Part shown: positions 51,101 through 63,556 of the stretch, piece after piece
How positions within the stretch are numbered: position 1 is the stretch's first letter
Layout of the letters: every line of letters begins with the position of its first letter
Assembly (NCBI GenBank): GCA_035771175.1
Contig: CM069613.1
Coordinates: forward strand, 1,461,501-1,525,500
Length of the DNA stretch: 64,000 bases
Direction of reading: 5' to 3'
Source of the DNA: Paratinospora sagittata
Lineage: Eukaryota; Streptophyta; Magnoliopsida; Ranunculales; Menispermaceae
The notes under the pieces: model-generated
Seen by the model: the letters and a program-made list of their open reading frames with translations, nothing else
The model's database searches: none
What the model was told of the DNA's origin: nothing
Position numbers and translations under genes: made by a program

Positions 51101-52961
51101 ATTGATTCGAATTCTTCAGAAAAAATATCATATAAGAATCATATGTACAATCAAGATTACAATGGACGAGATGTCCAATATCTATGGCATACAATCCAAG
51201 ATAGGAACACAACCCATTAAACAGTCTCCCAATGTGAATCCTCTAGAAAGGATTTCTATTTATTACTTCTAAAAAAGGGGAAATTGATAGGGAGAATCCC
51301 TGCATCACATATACAAACCTATGTAAAAGCAAGACGAAAATTTGTATCACGTTCCTTGTACTTTTTCTTTGAAATGAGACACCATGTTGTACACACAATA
51401 AGGGATAACATATCAAATTAAAATGCAATGTTTCAGTTATTTTAATGGCCTATAGCAGAAAATAGAGAATAGAACCTAAAATAGTTAGATTAGGGGCTAA
51501 GTATAAGATTGCCAACTTAGCCGTTGATGGAGTGGAGTAGAGGAAGCGAATACATGTAGCAAACCCCTTGAGTTTTTTTTTTTACACGAGACTTATGCCT
51601 GGAGGCTATCAAAAAGGCTTTAATGCTTAACCCTCCATGGTACCTTATGAGGAGGCTTATACCTCAAGGCTGTGTAGCGTAAGCCTCAATGTATGTGAAC
51701 CATAGGGCTCCATGATAAATCCTTTCTCTATTTAATTTTTTCCTATTTTTTTCCAAAAATACTTCAATTGATATTACAACAACTAGTGTTTTTTTTTTTC
51801 CTTTTCTTTTCTATTTCCATTTTTCTTTTCTTTTTTATCCAAAACACTCTAATCGATATTACAATAAACAAAATAATTCCTCTTCTTTATTAAGTTCTAA
51901 TCTCAATTATTAGGAGAGATCCAAGTTTTGAAACCCAAGGCTAAACTCTCATAATAGAATCACATACACATTACTTGGTGCTCTTCAATGTCAATAGTTG
52001 ATTTGTTTCAATGAGTTCATTGCAAGGATTGATCATCAAATATAATAAAAATAATGTTAAAACATTAAAAAGTTATAAAAATGGTAAAAACTAAGAATTA
52101 ATAATACCTAATATTGTTGCATTTTATATTGTAATTTTCTACTAGTTTCTTTTTTAATAGATAAAATCATATTTTAGTAATGTTACAGAAATAATTGATG
52201 TATCAATTTTGTGTCTTGAGTGTTTGACATTGTTTATGTGATAAAGTAAACATATATAAAAAATAGTTCAAGTTTGCTAACATTTTATGTTTGTTTATTT
52301 ATTAATGAGATTTACTTTTTCAAATTGTTTATAAAATTTTTATATATTATTTTATAAAAAGCTGAGGTTATTCCTCCCCTCACAATGGAAAATTACCTCA
52401 ATTACACCTCTCGAGTTTTAAAACCTTGTTGTTGAGTAGGGATCAAGAATCACTATGTATTCTTTTCCATTGTAAAGGCAATTAATCTGGAATTATTTGG
52501 TTTTATGTACACTTGTACAGTAAGATGCAACAAAAATAATATCATAAAACATTATCAAAGGTGTGCTGTAGATTGGATTTTGAGGTTCAATACATTTTAC
52601 ATCTAATGCAAAAACTTGGAGCACTTGTGGTGGAGCCATATTTGCCATTGTTCCAATTTTAACTCCACAAACCTTTTTGTTTTCTTCTATGCAAAAAAAA
52701 GTTAGTTTTAATGTCACAAGAGGCAATATGAAAATTTAATATTTAACTCATTTTTTTTCTCTACGTTCTACTTTTTTAGGTTCACTATGATTGTGATTTC
52801 TATATTTCATCCTTCTGACTACAAATCTTTACCCTTCTCTACCCTCCTTATTTTTAAATTAAAAAATACTTTTAACCTTCCACCCAATTTAGTTCAACAA
52901 AGCCTTTTCCAACTACATGGGATTGGCTACATGAGTATGCTTCCTCCATTCCCACAATGAA

Positions 52962-52992
<31 letters not shown>

Positions 52993-55900
52993 TTCTTAAA
53001 AAAATATCCCTACCATTTTTATAAAAATAAAAAATGGCATATCCGCCCAATAGTATATATATATATATAAGACTCCTACCATTGTGGGATCTAAGGAAGA
53101 TGATGAATGCAGCCTTACATTTGTTTTACCAAGAGGCTGTTTCCACTTTCCATATTCAAACCTATGGCCATCAATTCACAATGGAGCAACATTAATCATT
53201 GCACCAAACCCAACCTTCTATTTTCTATAAAAAAAAAAATTAATAATATCTAATTTAATTTTATTTGATTAATTTAACAATCATTCATTAAAGTAACAAA
53301 TAATGAAGCACTCTAGAATACCATAAAGCACATCCCTAATCCAAACAATGTAGCAAGCACACGACCACAACTACTTCAAAATCTCAAATAACATACATAA
53401 CTCCAACGAATATGTTACTTCCAAAACAGGAAAAACAAATGATGATGGCCAAATTGTAGTTCAGAAACATTTTTCTTTCAATCAAGTAGATACAATAGGG
53501 TTGCTAGACTGTCTAGTATCAATCAATGTATACCCAACCAAGGGTCATGATAAATGGCGAAGTAGACCCTTAAAGGGATGCATTCACTTTCAAAGAGCAA
53601 TAATGGATAAAAGGTTCTATTAACACATCCATCAAGAAGAAGAGAACAGTATTTTACTTGAGCTAGGGTTATTTGATTGATTACATGGTACGCCAAACAT
53701 TCCCTGCAGTTAAAAATATGAAGGATTGGCCATGGGTGGGCCCACATGCAGTGAGTCATATCAAAATTTTGTACAAATATGGAGAATTAAGAAAAGATAA
53801 TGTGATATAATAGATACCATATACTTTTATTCAGTCTAGAGTATAAAAAGCTTCTCATGTTTAATTTTGTGAGATAACACTTAGATTGCATGTAAATAAA
53901 TAGGACAGGTACTTCAAATGTAAATTTATTCTTCAAACACAAATTTATTGCACATAAATAAATAGGATAGGCTGAGTTTTGCATAAAAACTTCCAAATAG
54001 TGCAAGACATAGAAACCATGCACTTTATGGAATGCAATCACAAAAATAGTCCATGCACTTCACAAAAAGAGTTATAGTTAAAATGCCAACATACCTGATC
54101 TAGAACATTTCCATGAGTATCTTGGACAAGTGGACGATAATCTCCAAGGAAGAACTGTTGGAAAGATTAAATACAAAACCAATAGCACAAATGAGTTTTA
54201 GTTTACCAGTGAAATGCATAAGTAATTGAAGACAAGACTCTCTAACACCTGATCATATTTGGCATCCTTTTGGGCCTCTCCTTGGCCTGTGTTTAATATG
54301 TATATTTGGCCAACGTCATCCGAAAGCACAATGGATGTCCCATCCCTAAATAAGAAAAGGAAAGGTTTTAGTAAGTTGAAGGAAAAAACAAAAACTTAGC
54401 TATTACAATGGAACCATTAATTATTATTATAATTACTGTAACTATTATTTTATTGTTATCTTTACTACTATTTTGAATATTCAACAGCAACGAGATGTTG
54501 AAAACATTGTTTAAAAAGCAATTGAGAAGCATCCCCTGAGGCAATGCACCGCTCTAAGCCACAAGTAAACATTATGAAAATTACACCTCACAGTTATGAA
54601 AGCATTTTAAGGATGATGATAGTAGCCACAATTCAAATAAAATGAGAAGAAAAAAAAAACAATTGAAGTGATAAGTACAAAATTATACAATCAAGGCCAA
54701 TTAGAGTGCTGATTAGGGATAGCAACATCTTAACTATTAGCAGTAATGATAGATGAGAAGAAGATCTAAAATAACTTTAGTATGAATATTAAGAAAGAGT
54801 GAAAGACATAACTATTTATGTTTTGTCCTGTAACTATTCCTTTTTAATTATAGCTTGTTTCTTCTCACAAAAAATAGAAAAAAAAAAAAAAGAAAAAAAG
54901 AAAAAGAAGATTGTCCTTGATAGAGTAAAGTGGAGAAGAGGATTTATGTCATGCTAGGCTGATTTGAAATCGAGTATATGGTCAAGTAAAATGGAGAGAT
55001 AAGGTTCACATAGATATCATAAGGCTTAAAGTTGATGTTATTATTCGTTTGTCATTTTTTTTATAATTATTATATGATTATAATTGTTATCAAACCAGTG
55101 TTATCGAGGCGTCAAGGCAATGCAAAGGTGATTGGCTCCATCTAGGTGAAGTGATTCCTAGGCACAGCCTAAGCAAGACCTAGGCCATGCAAATAATATA
55201 TTTTTATAGCCCCATAAAATAAAAAAATTAATTAGTTCTATACATACAAATCCTATATATATAATTACACACATATTCCAGAATATAAGTCAAATATTTT
55301 GTTAAAAAAGATTAACCATATTTAACTCTCTCCAATTTTGAGTTCAAAATTAAAAGACAGAAAAACTTATTAAAGAATAAGACAAGTTGCATATAGTGAA
55401 AGTATAGTGATTCAAAGATGCATGTTTGATGTAATAATAATTATGACGAAAAGGAAAATATCTGCAACAATGTAACAAATTTAAAAAAAAAAAAAATAGA
55501 AAATAGGAAAAAGAAAAAGATCTCTATGTAGTGGGAAAAAGTCTTAATTGAGATGAGTTGAGGAAAATAAAATATATAACTTGCATGATGAAAACATAAT
55601 TAGAACTAAAAGTTATATCAATGTTCAAGCCCTACAATCACATATGTAACAATATGAAGAAAAAATAACCTTACGCTTTCTATATTTACATTGACCCCCT
55701 TAACTTTTAAAATTTTTCAAAGAGCCTCATTGTTTGCCTAACTATTACTTAGGCAATTTAGTTACAAATGGCTTTAGGCTATGGACTAATAATTGTCTAG
55801 GCGTGGCCATGACAACACTAATATCAACAGATGTTTATACATTGAGATTTTGTTGTAAAAATAGTAGAACCATAGAAGTCTCAAGCTGATGGGCATGAAA

Positions 55901-58900
55901 ATGTAGCTTTTAGTCATAAGAGTCGCCATTCGGCCCAGAATTACTAATGTTAGGACCATTTCTAGTCTTGACTCTCAAAGGACCTCGTATAGGTGGGACT
56001 AAGCATTAGGCAATGACTATTGTTAAATCATATGTTATTTTTCTATACTTAATGGGCTCTGGGGTAGTATCATAACCAAGTATGGTAATTCATATGCCAG
56101 GAAGAAACATTACATGGAATTCCATTGTTATTAATTGGTGGCTATGTGATCTTTTTTATAGAATACACATCCCTAGTAATTAATCTTACTTGTTTATCAT
56201 ACTACCCTGACAAAAAAATCCTAATGAAAAGAGTCTAGGCTGTCAAGCACCTCCGAATTAGGAAAAAAAAAACATATGAATGGCACTAAAAATAAAAAAT
56301 GATATAAGAAACTAAGAAGGTTGAAAGAAAGGATGCATATGATAGACCATGCGTAGGTGGGAGCTCCGTGCATCGGGTTGCCCTTTTTTTATCATTTCTC
56401 TTTAAGAATTCATGGAAAGCAACCTTCTACTGATGTAAACACTGATATTGGCAGTATTTGGAGGGAGAAGTTTGGACTCACAAGATATGGGCTTACTAGC
56501 TAAAGACGTTTTGAAAAGCTACTCTTTAAAAAAAAAAAAAAAAAAAACAAACAAAGATGATCAAGGACTTCATAACATCAGTATATCTCTCTAACGAAGA
56601 TCACCATCCTTATCATTTCATGATGAGTAAGAAGGGTAGATAGATGGGTAAGAGACACATGATTCGACTATTTTAGAGTATTCAGAAGTGTGTTTGCACA
56701 ACTGAACATTAGTATTTTAGCTGATATGCATGGTTAAGGCTGTACATACAGGAGATGCAAATGTGTATTTGGAACACAAGTATATACATAGTACTCGAGT
56801 ACATTGCACATTGTTATAGCCTCTGAAGGTATAAACTAGGCTGTTTGTACTTCTCAATATCAATGGTACATAATGATGCCCATATGACGAATTCTCAAAT
56901 AAGTTACTGACATACATCAAAATATCTGTCCAAGTCCTCTCACAATTTAATATGAGTAGCGTTCTTAAAGATTAAGGTAAACAAAATAAAAGCAGTTTAA
57001 TCAATGCAAAATAAATAAATCTATGCGAGATAAATAAGGCCATCTAAATTTTCTTTAATATTCACTTACGGAGAGAATTTCCCATCAACCAGCTTGAAGC
57101 GTCCAGTTTCATATACTCGAATAGGTGTTCCCTCCCATATCTAAGAACACACAACACCAAGACGTTTAATTTGGAAAACAAATGATGGTATGACAGAGAA
57201 GAAGCAAGCAAAAAGGTCAAAAACCAGAAACTTACATCCCACACTATGGTTCTTCCATCATACCCAGCACTCATAGCAATCCGAGGGTTAAAAGGATGTA
57301 CATCTAAAACATAAGTCTAGCAACAGCAATTAAGGAAACAATTAGAATTCAAAAACAAGGCTTGTTAGTGTGAGAAATTAAATAGAATGAAACAAGCTAA
57401 GTTAATAATCTTACAATATTCTGCAAGAAATGAAACAACACGGGCAACTAAGATATGAAGCATCCGTACTTGAAACCCCCCCCCCCCCCCCCCCCCCGCC
57501 CAAAAGAAAAAAAGAGCCTACCATTTTCATATTAGAAAATATAGATTAATAACCCTCCACAAACTTTAAGCAACTCTCTGTTTTGTTATTTATTATCAGA
57601 AATACCACCCCTGACTCCTTGCAAAATGTTTGGAGTATCAAACTTCCCCCTCTTCTTACAATGGCCGTTACATTAGTTGATAGAATAAAGTAGCAAGTCA
57701 AATAAAAAAAATTACGATACCACCTTGGGATTTACCCCTCTACTTATATACACTGATGGAGAAACAATAATGACAAAGAAAAATTCTAATATCATTATTA
57801 TCCTGGTGCTAAAATTTTACGCATTAATAATACCCCTGAAATTTAAAACAGTAAATTGAACATAAAACAATAAATTGAATATAAATGTAACTAAATTATA
57901 TGTCATGATGAAAAGGATATATGTAATCCAAAAGAATATTATCCAAAAATTAAATGCACTCCTAAACATCTTTGGCATAATAGCCTAGAAAACAATGGAA
58001 TCAGATTATACTCAATTGCACTTACACTTCTAAAATTAACCCCTTCACACCCATCTGAATATCATCAAAGTTTCAAAAGCTCACTATTTAATTGAACATG
58101 TTTTTGTATGCCAAATTTTCGTTTTTTTTAAAACAACAAAGTATCATTCATTCTGTTTTTGTATGCCAAAAAAATTTCTGCTTTTCTAAAAGCAGCAAAG
58201 TACATCCATTCTTTGCTTTGCTATCAAAAAGTATGATACATTCTTTATTTTGTTGCATGACGTGTATGTTAAGGAAAGCAGATATTGGTTGGATTTAGTG
58301 AAGTTTAGATACTTGGCATGAAATTATATAATAAATAGAAGGGTGTAAATGTACTTTTATAATTTCTGTTACCTCTGTTAATTCATTGTTGTTGATAAGG
58401 GAGGTAATTGATTTTTTTTCCCACAACACAGGGTATGAAAATTTCCTAAACCTCAAAAAAGGAGGTTCGTGAAATTAACCCTTTATTTTATTATACTTAA
58501 AAAATTAGAAGATAAGAACAAAGAGAACAAGAATGTCATAAAATAAAACTAGAAAAAGCTATACACAAATGCCTTCTAAAGCTTATGATTAACAAAACCA
58601 TAAAAATGGAACAGTGAACGTCACTACTCACCAACATCAGAAGTAATTTACAAAGCAAAAAATCAAAGTTTTTTTTTTTTGAGGAGTGCAATAAGTAAAT
58701 ACACTGATTTTGCTTAAAGCTACTGATGTACAAATGTGATAATTTAGCAGTATAATTCAACTAAATGCGAGCAGCATTTCAAGCCATATAAGGCCTCTGT
58801 CCTTCTTGTCTCTAGGTAAAGAAAGCAGCACTCACTCTTCAAGAACAAAACATCAAGAATACTCTATTATAATCATGGACAGCACCTTTTTTTGGTAAAC

Positions 58901-61900
58901 CCCTTCCATGCATGGTTAAAAAATTCCTCGAAATTCGGCGAACTTCCACGAATTTTTTTTTTTTTTTAACCATCGAAGTGCGAAGTAGATGTAAAATAAA
59001 AAATGTAAAAATTCTCTGAAATAATTCGATACAATTTCTATTTTTCAATTCAAAAATGCAAAAATTCGATAAAATTCAACAAAATTCGATGAAATTTGAT
59101 AGAGAAGTAAAACAATGTTATTTCATCAATAAGAAAACAAAAAAAATACCAATAATTATGTATTATTTTCAACTTCATCAACCAACATAGCAATATAAAT
59201 TTTAAAAAATAATTTAACAAGCTAACAAATTATGTAGTTTATGGGATATGTTTTACCAAAAAGAGAAGAAAAGAAGCAAATAAATAAATAAATAAAGTTG
59301 AAATAAGATAAAAACTTAAAAATAAATTAAAAGAGTTCCCAAAGTCATCTTCTTTTAGTTAACTCTTATAAAACAAGATTAAAAAATAATACATTTAAAT
59401 AATAAACTAATAAATTAAGCATGGTGAAATTCAAACTAGCAAAGTATATGGTCGAGAAGCAAGCCACCACCAAATTAAATATAAAACAAAAAAAAAGAAT
59501 TAAGACCAAAAGCCACCATTTCAAATTCATCAACCCACTTAACAAGATTAATTTTGTTAGGTCACTTATTGGTATTTTTATGTATTAAAGGAGTTTATTT
59601 ATATTAGTTTTTAGCTTATACTACAATAAATCTAGATATTTAAGCATATATGCGAAATCTTCTAAACTTTTATAATTTAGCGAATTTTTACAAAAATTCT
59701 CCATATCGAATTAAACTTCTCCGAATTAATTCCAATTTTCAAGTGACCGAAGTCAAGTCGAAATCGAATTTTCAATCCTTGCTTCCATGGGATCTAGGAC
59801 ATAAAATCACAACTAAGCTTGAATGTGCATTACACATGCATCTTGTGATGGACATAAATCAAAGTTTTCCAAAAAAAAAAATTCTAATAAAAATGGAGCT
59901 AAATGGGAAACAGTTATGAAGAGTAGAGAACACTATTACCATGTGGCATAGGTCACATCGGTTGAAGATCAAATGTTAGAACTTCGACCAAATACATATA
60001 TTTTTACCAATAAATAATGCATCCATGGCCAAAAATGGAAAACCCTAGATGTATAATTAAGTTGGGAAGAAAAAGAACACTTACAGATTCACTATGACCA
60101 GTTAAAGAATGAACTAAGCTACCATCGCCAGCATTCCAAACACAGATTCTGCAATCTACATTAAGTAATTCAATACAGTAAGTACAATGGCTAAATAGTT
60201 GTAAAGGTAAAATAAACACTAAGCATATTGCTAATCAGGAAAAAAGAAAAAAAGAAGAAAAAACAACCATGGAGTTGCAGCAAAACTTTTAAAGAGAAGC
60301 ATAAGTTAGACATATCAGAATAATGTCTAACATCATATAACATTTTAATGCACACCTTAGGTGAAATAGGCTGTAAGTTAGTGCAAAGGTCTTTGTTTAT
60401 GCTAGGAAAATATCACGATAGCAATGAAAAACATTATGACGGAAAAATTTAAGCATAAATCAAAAGTAATCAACGATATTACCAAAAAAAATAATAATAG
60501 AAAGAACTGGTATTTCGTAAAACTTCCACAAATGATACAAGTTTCAGAGCCATGTTATATATTATTCATTGGAGTATCATGAATCATTTTTCCAACCCTA
60601 GACATGAATGTAAGATTGTAATATTGTTTTGTTCTTGTGCTTCTTAGACACCATCATATCCTGCAGTTTCTGCTTTTTAGAGAAGGAAAAAAGAAATGCC
60701 TAGAGTTCTGTCATATTTGTTCCACCAACATGGAAGCTTATTGGATCCAATTTAATATGCGCCCCTCCACACAACATTTTTCCTTCAGTGGAAATCTAGT
60801 AATTATGACTAATATAGACAATATCATTTTGTTTCTTTTTGAACTGGTTTTGCTTGTGACCTAGCCCTCAAAGGATTCTGTATTGACTTGAAACATACTC
60901 AGGCAGGCCTGTACAGGGGCTGGTTGTTTTTTGGGTAAGTAAATGATTTTATGGAGAAAACAGAGAAAAGGAGAATTACAATCCTAAGATAGATACAACT
61001 GATGGATCTCTATTAGCAATAACAGCCAAATCATGAGGAATTTGTTGTGGCAGAATAATCATTTCAATGGTTGTACAGTTGAAACTGTTGATGGAATCTC
61101 GATTCAAATCATCGAATCATATGATTTATGATTCACTTCACCTAAAATCGATCCGGTTCATGCATATGAAGCGTTGGCCGCGTCATAAGATAATGTTCAA
61201 GTTGAGAGGGATAAGGCACATAACCATTCTAACTGGACCTTTCTGCAACAAATGCTTTGGTTCTTAGACGATTTGAATTTGGCTTGAGATGGACGTCATA
61301 GACCCACTATAGTTTGACCCTGCCCCAGGACCCCACATAGGAGGAACTTCGTGCACCAGGCTGCCCTTTTTTTTTATGGACATCATCAATCAAGAAATTG
61401 CTTCAGAGTTCAAAGTCCAATACAAGGTAAAGATTGAACTCACTGAACATTATGGTGAAGACAATTTAACAAGACTTCATCTAGACCTAAACAGAGAAAA
61501 TACACTCAAAGAATCCTTTACAACATATAAAGTATGAAATACTTGACCCTTTTCTCAACATTGGACTCTCTAGCTTACAAGATATACCAGTTTCAAAAAG
61601 CAGAAATAGCAGCTTATAGAAATGTCAAATATTATTTTGACTAGCAAAAAGATCCTTCTTCTTCTTCTTCATCTTTCTTTTCTTTCTTTCTTTATTTTTT
61701 TTTTTGGTGTGCATTTGTGTGTGTGTGTCAAATCATATCTGCTAGCACAGTTTTGTACCACTATCAATCAAGGATAAAAGAGGACAATCAATAAATCAAC
61801 AATGACTAGACCAGAAAAAGCAAAAGACCACATTCAATAACATTAAGACTTTTCTATACACACACACACAAAAAAAAAAAAAGCAAAAACACAAAGAAAG

Positions 61901-63081
61901 GAAAAAAAAAAAAAAAAAACAGTAAACCAATAAAGAGTTGATCAATCTCAAAACAGATAGGTCATTTATCCAGATTGCTATCGCTTAGTTTTCAATAATC
62001 TTATGATACATACAAAAATTGAATAAAACTGAGAACTTAATATTTTCTTTTTATATAAGCAAACAAAGAAAACATTAAACCATAATCCCTATAAATATAA
62101 TGAGCAAAAAAGTAAACATAAATGAGATTTGGAGTTTATTCATGAAAAGTTGTTGTAGATAATTGAAACAAACAATAATATGCTTATCTAAACAATATTA
62201 ATAACAACATGCCTTACCCATGATGGCAGCAAGCACAAAGCGGTTATCAAGGCTCCATACAATCATATTAACACCACGAGGTGTTGGGAGATATCTCTGA
62301 CGTGGGCCACCTCGAGCAGGTTGAGGAGGCATTGGAGGGGGTGGAACCTTGAGATGATATGCTCGTGTCCAGCGTCCAACTTTTCCCTAGAGGAAAGGAG
62401 AAAGGCTAAAGAAAAGAAGACCAACTCCATTTACTCAAATAAAACATGTTTCTTTAATAAAAATCAGGATATGAGCACTCACATGAGATCTTCGTGACCT
62501 AGGAATCCAAATAATTGCACTGCCATCACGAGAACAGGTAACAATGTTGTCGTGAGTAAACCTGATAACATTGCAGGCAGACATACTTGATCAATCATTA
62601 TAAATATCAATTAGAGGGTATAATTTATAATTTAATGACATTAAAATTTGGTTTATGATAAATAGTAACATATTAATGAAAGTAAGACTAGCCAAAAAAT
62701 GCAATGAGACATTGGAGCCTGTAATCAACTAACTAAAATTAATAGACAACCCTCTAGAAAGTTCACTAATTGCTCATTAACAGACCAGGAGTTTTTGAAT
62801 CTAGGAACATTCTCCTCCTTTGAACTGTCTGTTGGAGAGGATCTTGATGCCACAGCACAACCACTGCATAGAGCGGCAACAAAGATCAACTAGTAAACAT
62901 CTTCTTTAAAAGAGAGACTGTCACAGTAACAACAAAAAGCCTAACCTGAACTGCACATAATTGACATCATTTTCATGGCCAGATAACACGTCCATCTCAT
63001 GGATTGGTTGCTCAGAGTCCTCTGTGCCAGATTTACAAGCATTCCATACCTGCAAGAGTTTTTGGTTAAAAGAAAAAGAAA

Positions 63082-63112
<31 letters not shown>

Positions 63113-63556
63113 GGTGGGTAGGGGTAAGTAAAAATATTTTACCTCTAAAGAAAGAGGAACATAGGAAATTAAAATTACATAGATTTAAAAAAAAAAAAAA
63201 AAAACCATTGAAACAAAGGGAAGAAAATATAGTTGAGAACTCAAATATTGGATGTACCCTTGCAAAAGTATCTGAGCTACCAGTGACAAAAACAGTTCCA
63301 TTAGCATTGTATGCGCAACACAATATTTGATGGTTCTGTGGACCATTGCTTGACGTAGGCCCATTGCTCTTTCCTGCAGTTAGTTTCATAATCCCAATGT
63401 AAGTTGCCACTTCCTAAAGCCCATTAAACTATTCCAAGTAACATTATAACAGCAGACTAACCAACTACAGCATCTGGAGGCTTTGGAAGGTAAATTCGGA
63501 GGCTGGACTGGGAGTACCTAGCATCCCAAATCCGACATGTACCATCATCTGATGAC
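45168..63556 (-). CDS. BRWD/PHIP-like WD40 and bromodomain protein, 5' end missing
   Basis: Chromatin-reader protein; 17 exons (minus): 63556-63462, 63373-63258, 63049-62946, 62863-62786, 62561-62483, 62386-62218, 60155-60085, 57316-57236, 57140-57070, 54345-54249, 54154-54095, 49543-49489, 49377-48974, 48855-46855, 46735-46163, 45991-45933, 45369-45168. Every phase closes, giving ~1,437 codons with one stop. WD40 units are visible (SSDDGTCRIWDAR, GSSDDTFARVWN, CSRDGSAIIWIP, CRICVWNAGDG, GYDGRTIVWD), then a long acidic, Lys/Ser-rich linker in the 2-kb exon, a block with WWEGRI and WERFSIRY, and a C-terminal bromodomain-like helix region (NNYYRSLEAVENDIKVMLENA). This matches plant BRWD3/PHIP homologues. 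The N-terminal WD repeats lie off the right edge. Four introns hold transposon debris. Confidence 0.95.
45636..45798. repeat. Tandem duplication (~82-bp unit) in the last BRWD intron
   Basis: ggataatgacttca(c/t)ggattcttgcagtataca is shared by units at 45636-45717 and 45718-45798, which are diverged at their left ends. Confidence 0.75.
49869..50263 (+). mobile_element. Left LTR of the palindromic retroelement
   Basis: TGATGTATAGC...GAATTTACATCA, 395 bp with TG...CA ends and a TATA-like gttatctatataaggagct (50120). It is followed after two bases by a primer-binding-like ttagtatcagaaac, the initiator-Met tRNA type (TGGTATCAGAG) with changes. Confidence 0.65.
50250..51055. repeat. Large inverted repeat (~335-bp arms, 135-bp loop)
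   Basis: Left arm 50250-50584 and right arm 50720-51055 are reverse complements with about 12 mismatches counted by eye (~96%). Each arm carries LTR end, primer-binding site and the first ~90 codons of a gag-like ORF, pointing toward the centre. The loop is 50585-50719. An RNA of either strand could fold into a hairpin over 330 bp long. Confidence 0.9.
50306..50743 (+). pseudogene. Gag-like ORF start in the left arm
   Basis: Starts MASKRRGRLAINSQVDRLEE shortly after the primer-binding site, as a retrotransposon gag would. It stays open through the loop into the right arm, where it reads antisense sequence and stops at 50741-50743. The right-arm copy (minus, from ~51000) has the start ATG changed to GTG and a CAA changed to TAA about 75 codons in. 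No protease or pol sequence is present. The lineage of the gag is not recognised. Confidence 0.55.
51041..51307 (-). mobile_element. Right LTR of the palindromic retroelement (inverted)
   Basis: On the minus strand TGATGCAGGGATTC...GAATTTACATCA, 267 bp with TG...CA ends. It shares only its last few dozen bases with the left LTR; the rest is different sequence, so the two LTRs belong to different subfamilies. Confidence 0.6.
51308..53069. other. BRWD intron, AT-rich part
   Basis: No gene. Includes a short repeated phrase aggcttatacct/ggaggctat near 51600-51690 and an (AT)n tract at 52967-52991. Confidence 0.5.
53070..53205 (-). mobile_element. Au-type SINE
   Basis: On the plus strand gcagccttacatttgttttaccaagaggctgtttccac matches the reverse complement of the Au SINE body (GTGGAAACAGCCTCTTG...GTAAGGCTGC), preceded by a B-box-like ggtttgaat on the minus strand. 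The flank ccattgtgggatctaagg matches the Au downstream part. Diverged, so old. Confidence 0.7.
54346..57069 (-). other. BRWD intron between WD-repeat exons
   Basis: 2.7 kb, AT-rich. Contains an Au SINE tail at 56340-56398 and a degenerate repeat at 55100-55200 (cctaggcacagcctaagcaa). No further phased exon found. Confidence 0.6.
56340..56398 (+). mobile_element. Au SINE 3' end
   Basis: gcgtaggtgggagctccgtg then catcgggttgccctttttt is the 3' end of the Au SINE, closing in a T-run. Confidence 0.65.
57476..57497. repeat. C22 homopolymer
   Basis: Twenty-two C in a row; on the BRWD sense strand it is a G22 tract that could form a G-quadruplex in the pre-mRNA. Length may be affected by sequencing error. 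Confidence 0.85.
58910..59790. mobile_element. Candidate TIR/MITE-like element
   Basis: The left end gcatggttaaaaaattcctc and the reverse complement of the right end (gcaaggattgaaaattcgat) are imperfect inverted repeats, each followed by Tcgaaattcg-type phrases. The interior is AT-rich without ORFs. No target duplication verified. Confidence 0.3.
60156..62217 (-). other. BRWD intron with Au SINE
   Basis: 2.1 kb, AT-rich, with a (TTC)n run near 61652-61672 and an Au SINE at 61262-61378. No phased exon. Confidence 0.6.
61262..61378 (+). mobile_element. Au SINE 3' half
   Basis: catagacccactatagtttg, then a ccccaggaccccacatagg and gaacttcgtgcaccaggctg block followed by cccttttttttt reproduces the Au SINE downstream half (GACCC...GGACCCC...GTGCACCGGGCTGCCC-T). 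Confidence 0.7.
63086..63114. repeat. G29 homopolymer
   Basis: About 29 G, then tgggtagggg. It lies in an intron 37 bases before (in gene direction upstream of) the 63049-62946 exon, in the polypyrimidine position: on the sense strand it is C29 just ahead of the splice acceptor. Confidence 0.85.

Larger units (their letters stand above)
49544..54094 (-). other. 4.6-kb BRWD intron with nested retroelements
   Basis: Between the 49543-49489 and 54154-54095 exons. Holds the chimeric retroelement palindrome (49869-51307), an (AT)n run at 52967-52991 and an Au SINE. The remainder is AT-rich with no exon that keeps phase. Confidence 0.7.
57317..60084 (-). other. BRWD intron with C-tract and TIR-like element
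   Basis: 2.8 kb. Holds C22 at 57476-57497, a small duplicated phrase tttttgtatgccaaa at ~58102 and ~58158, and the candidate element at 58910-59790. Confidence 0.55.
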
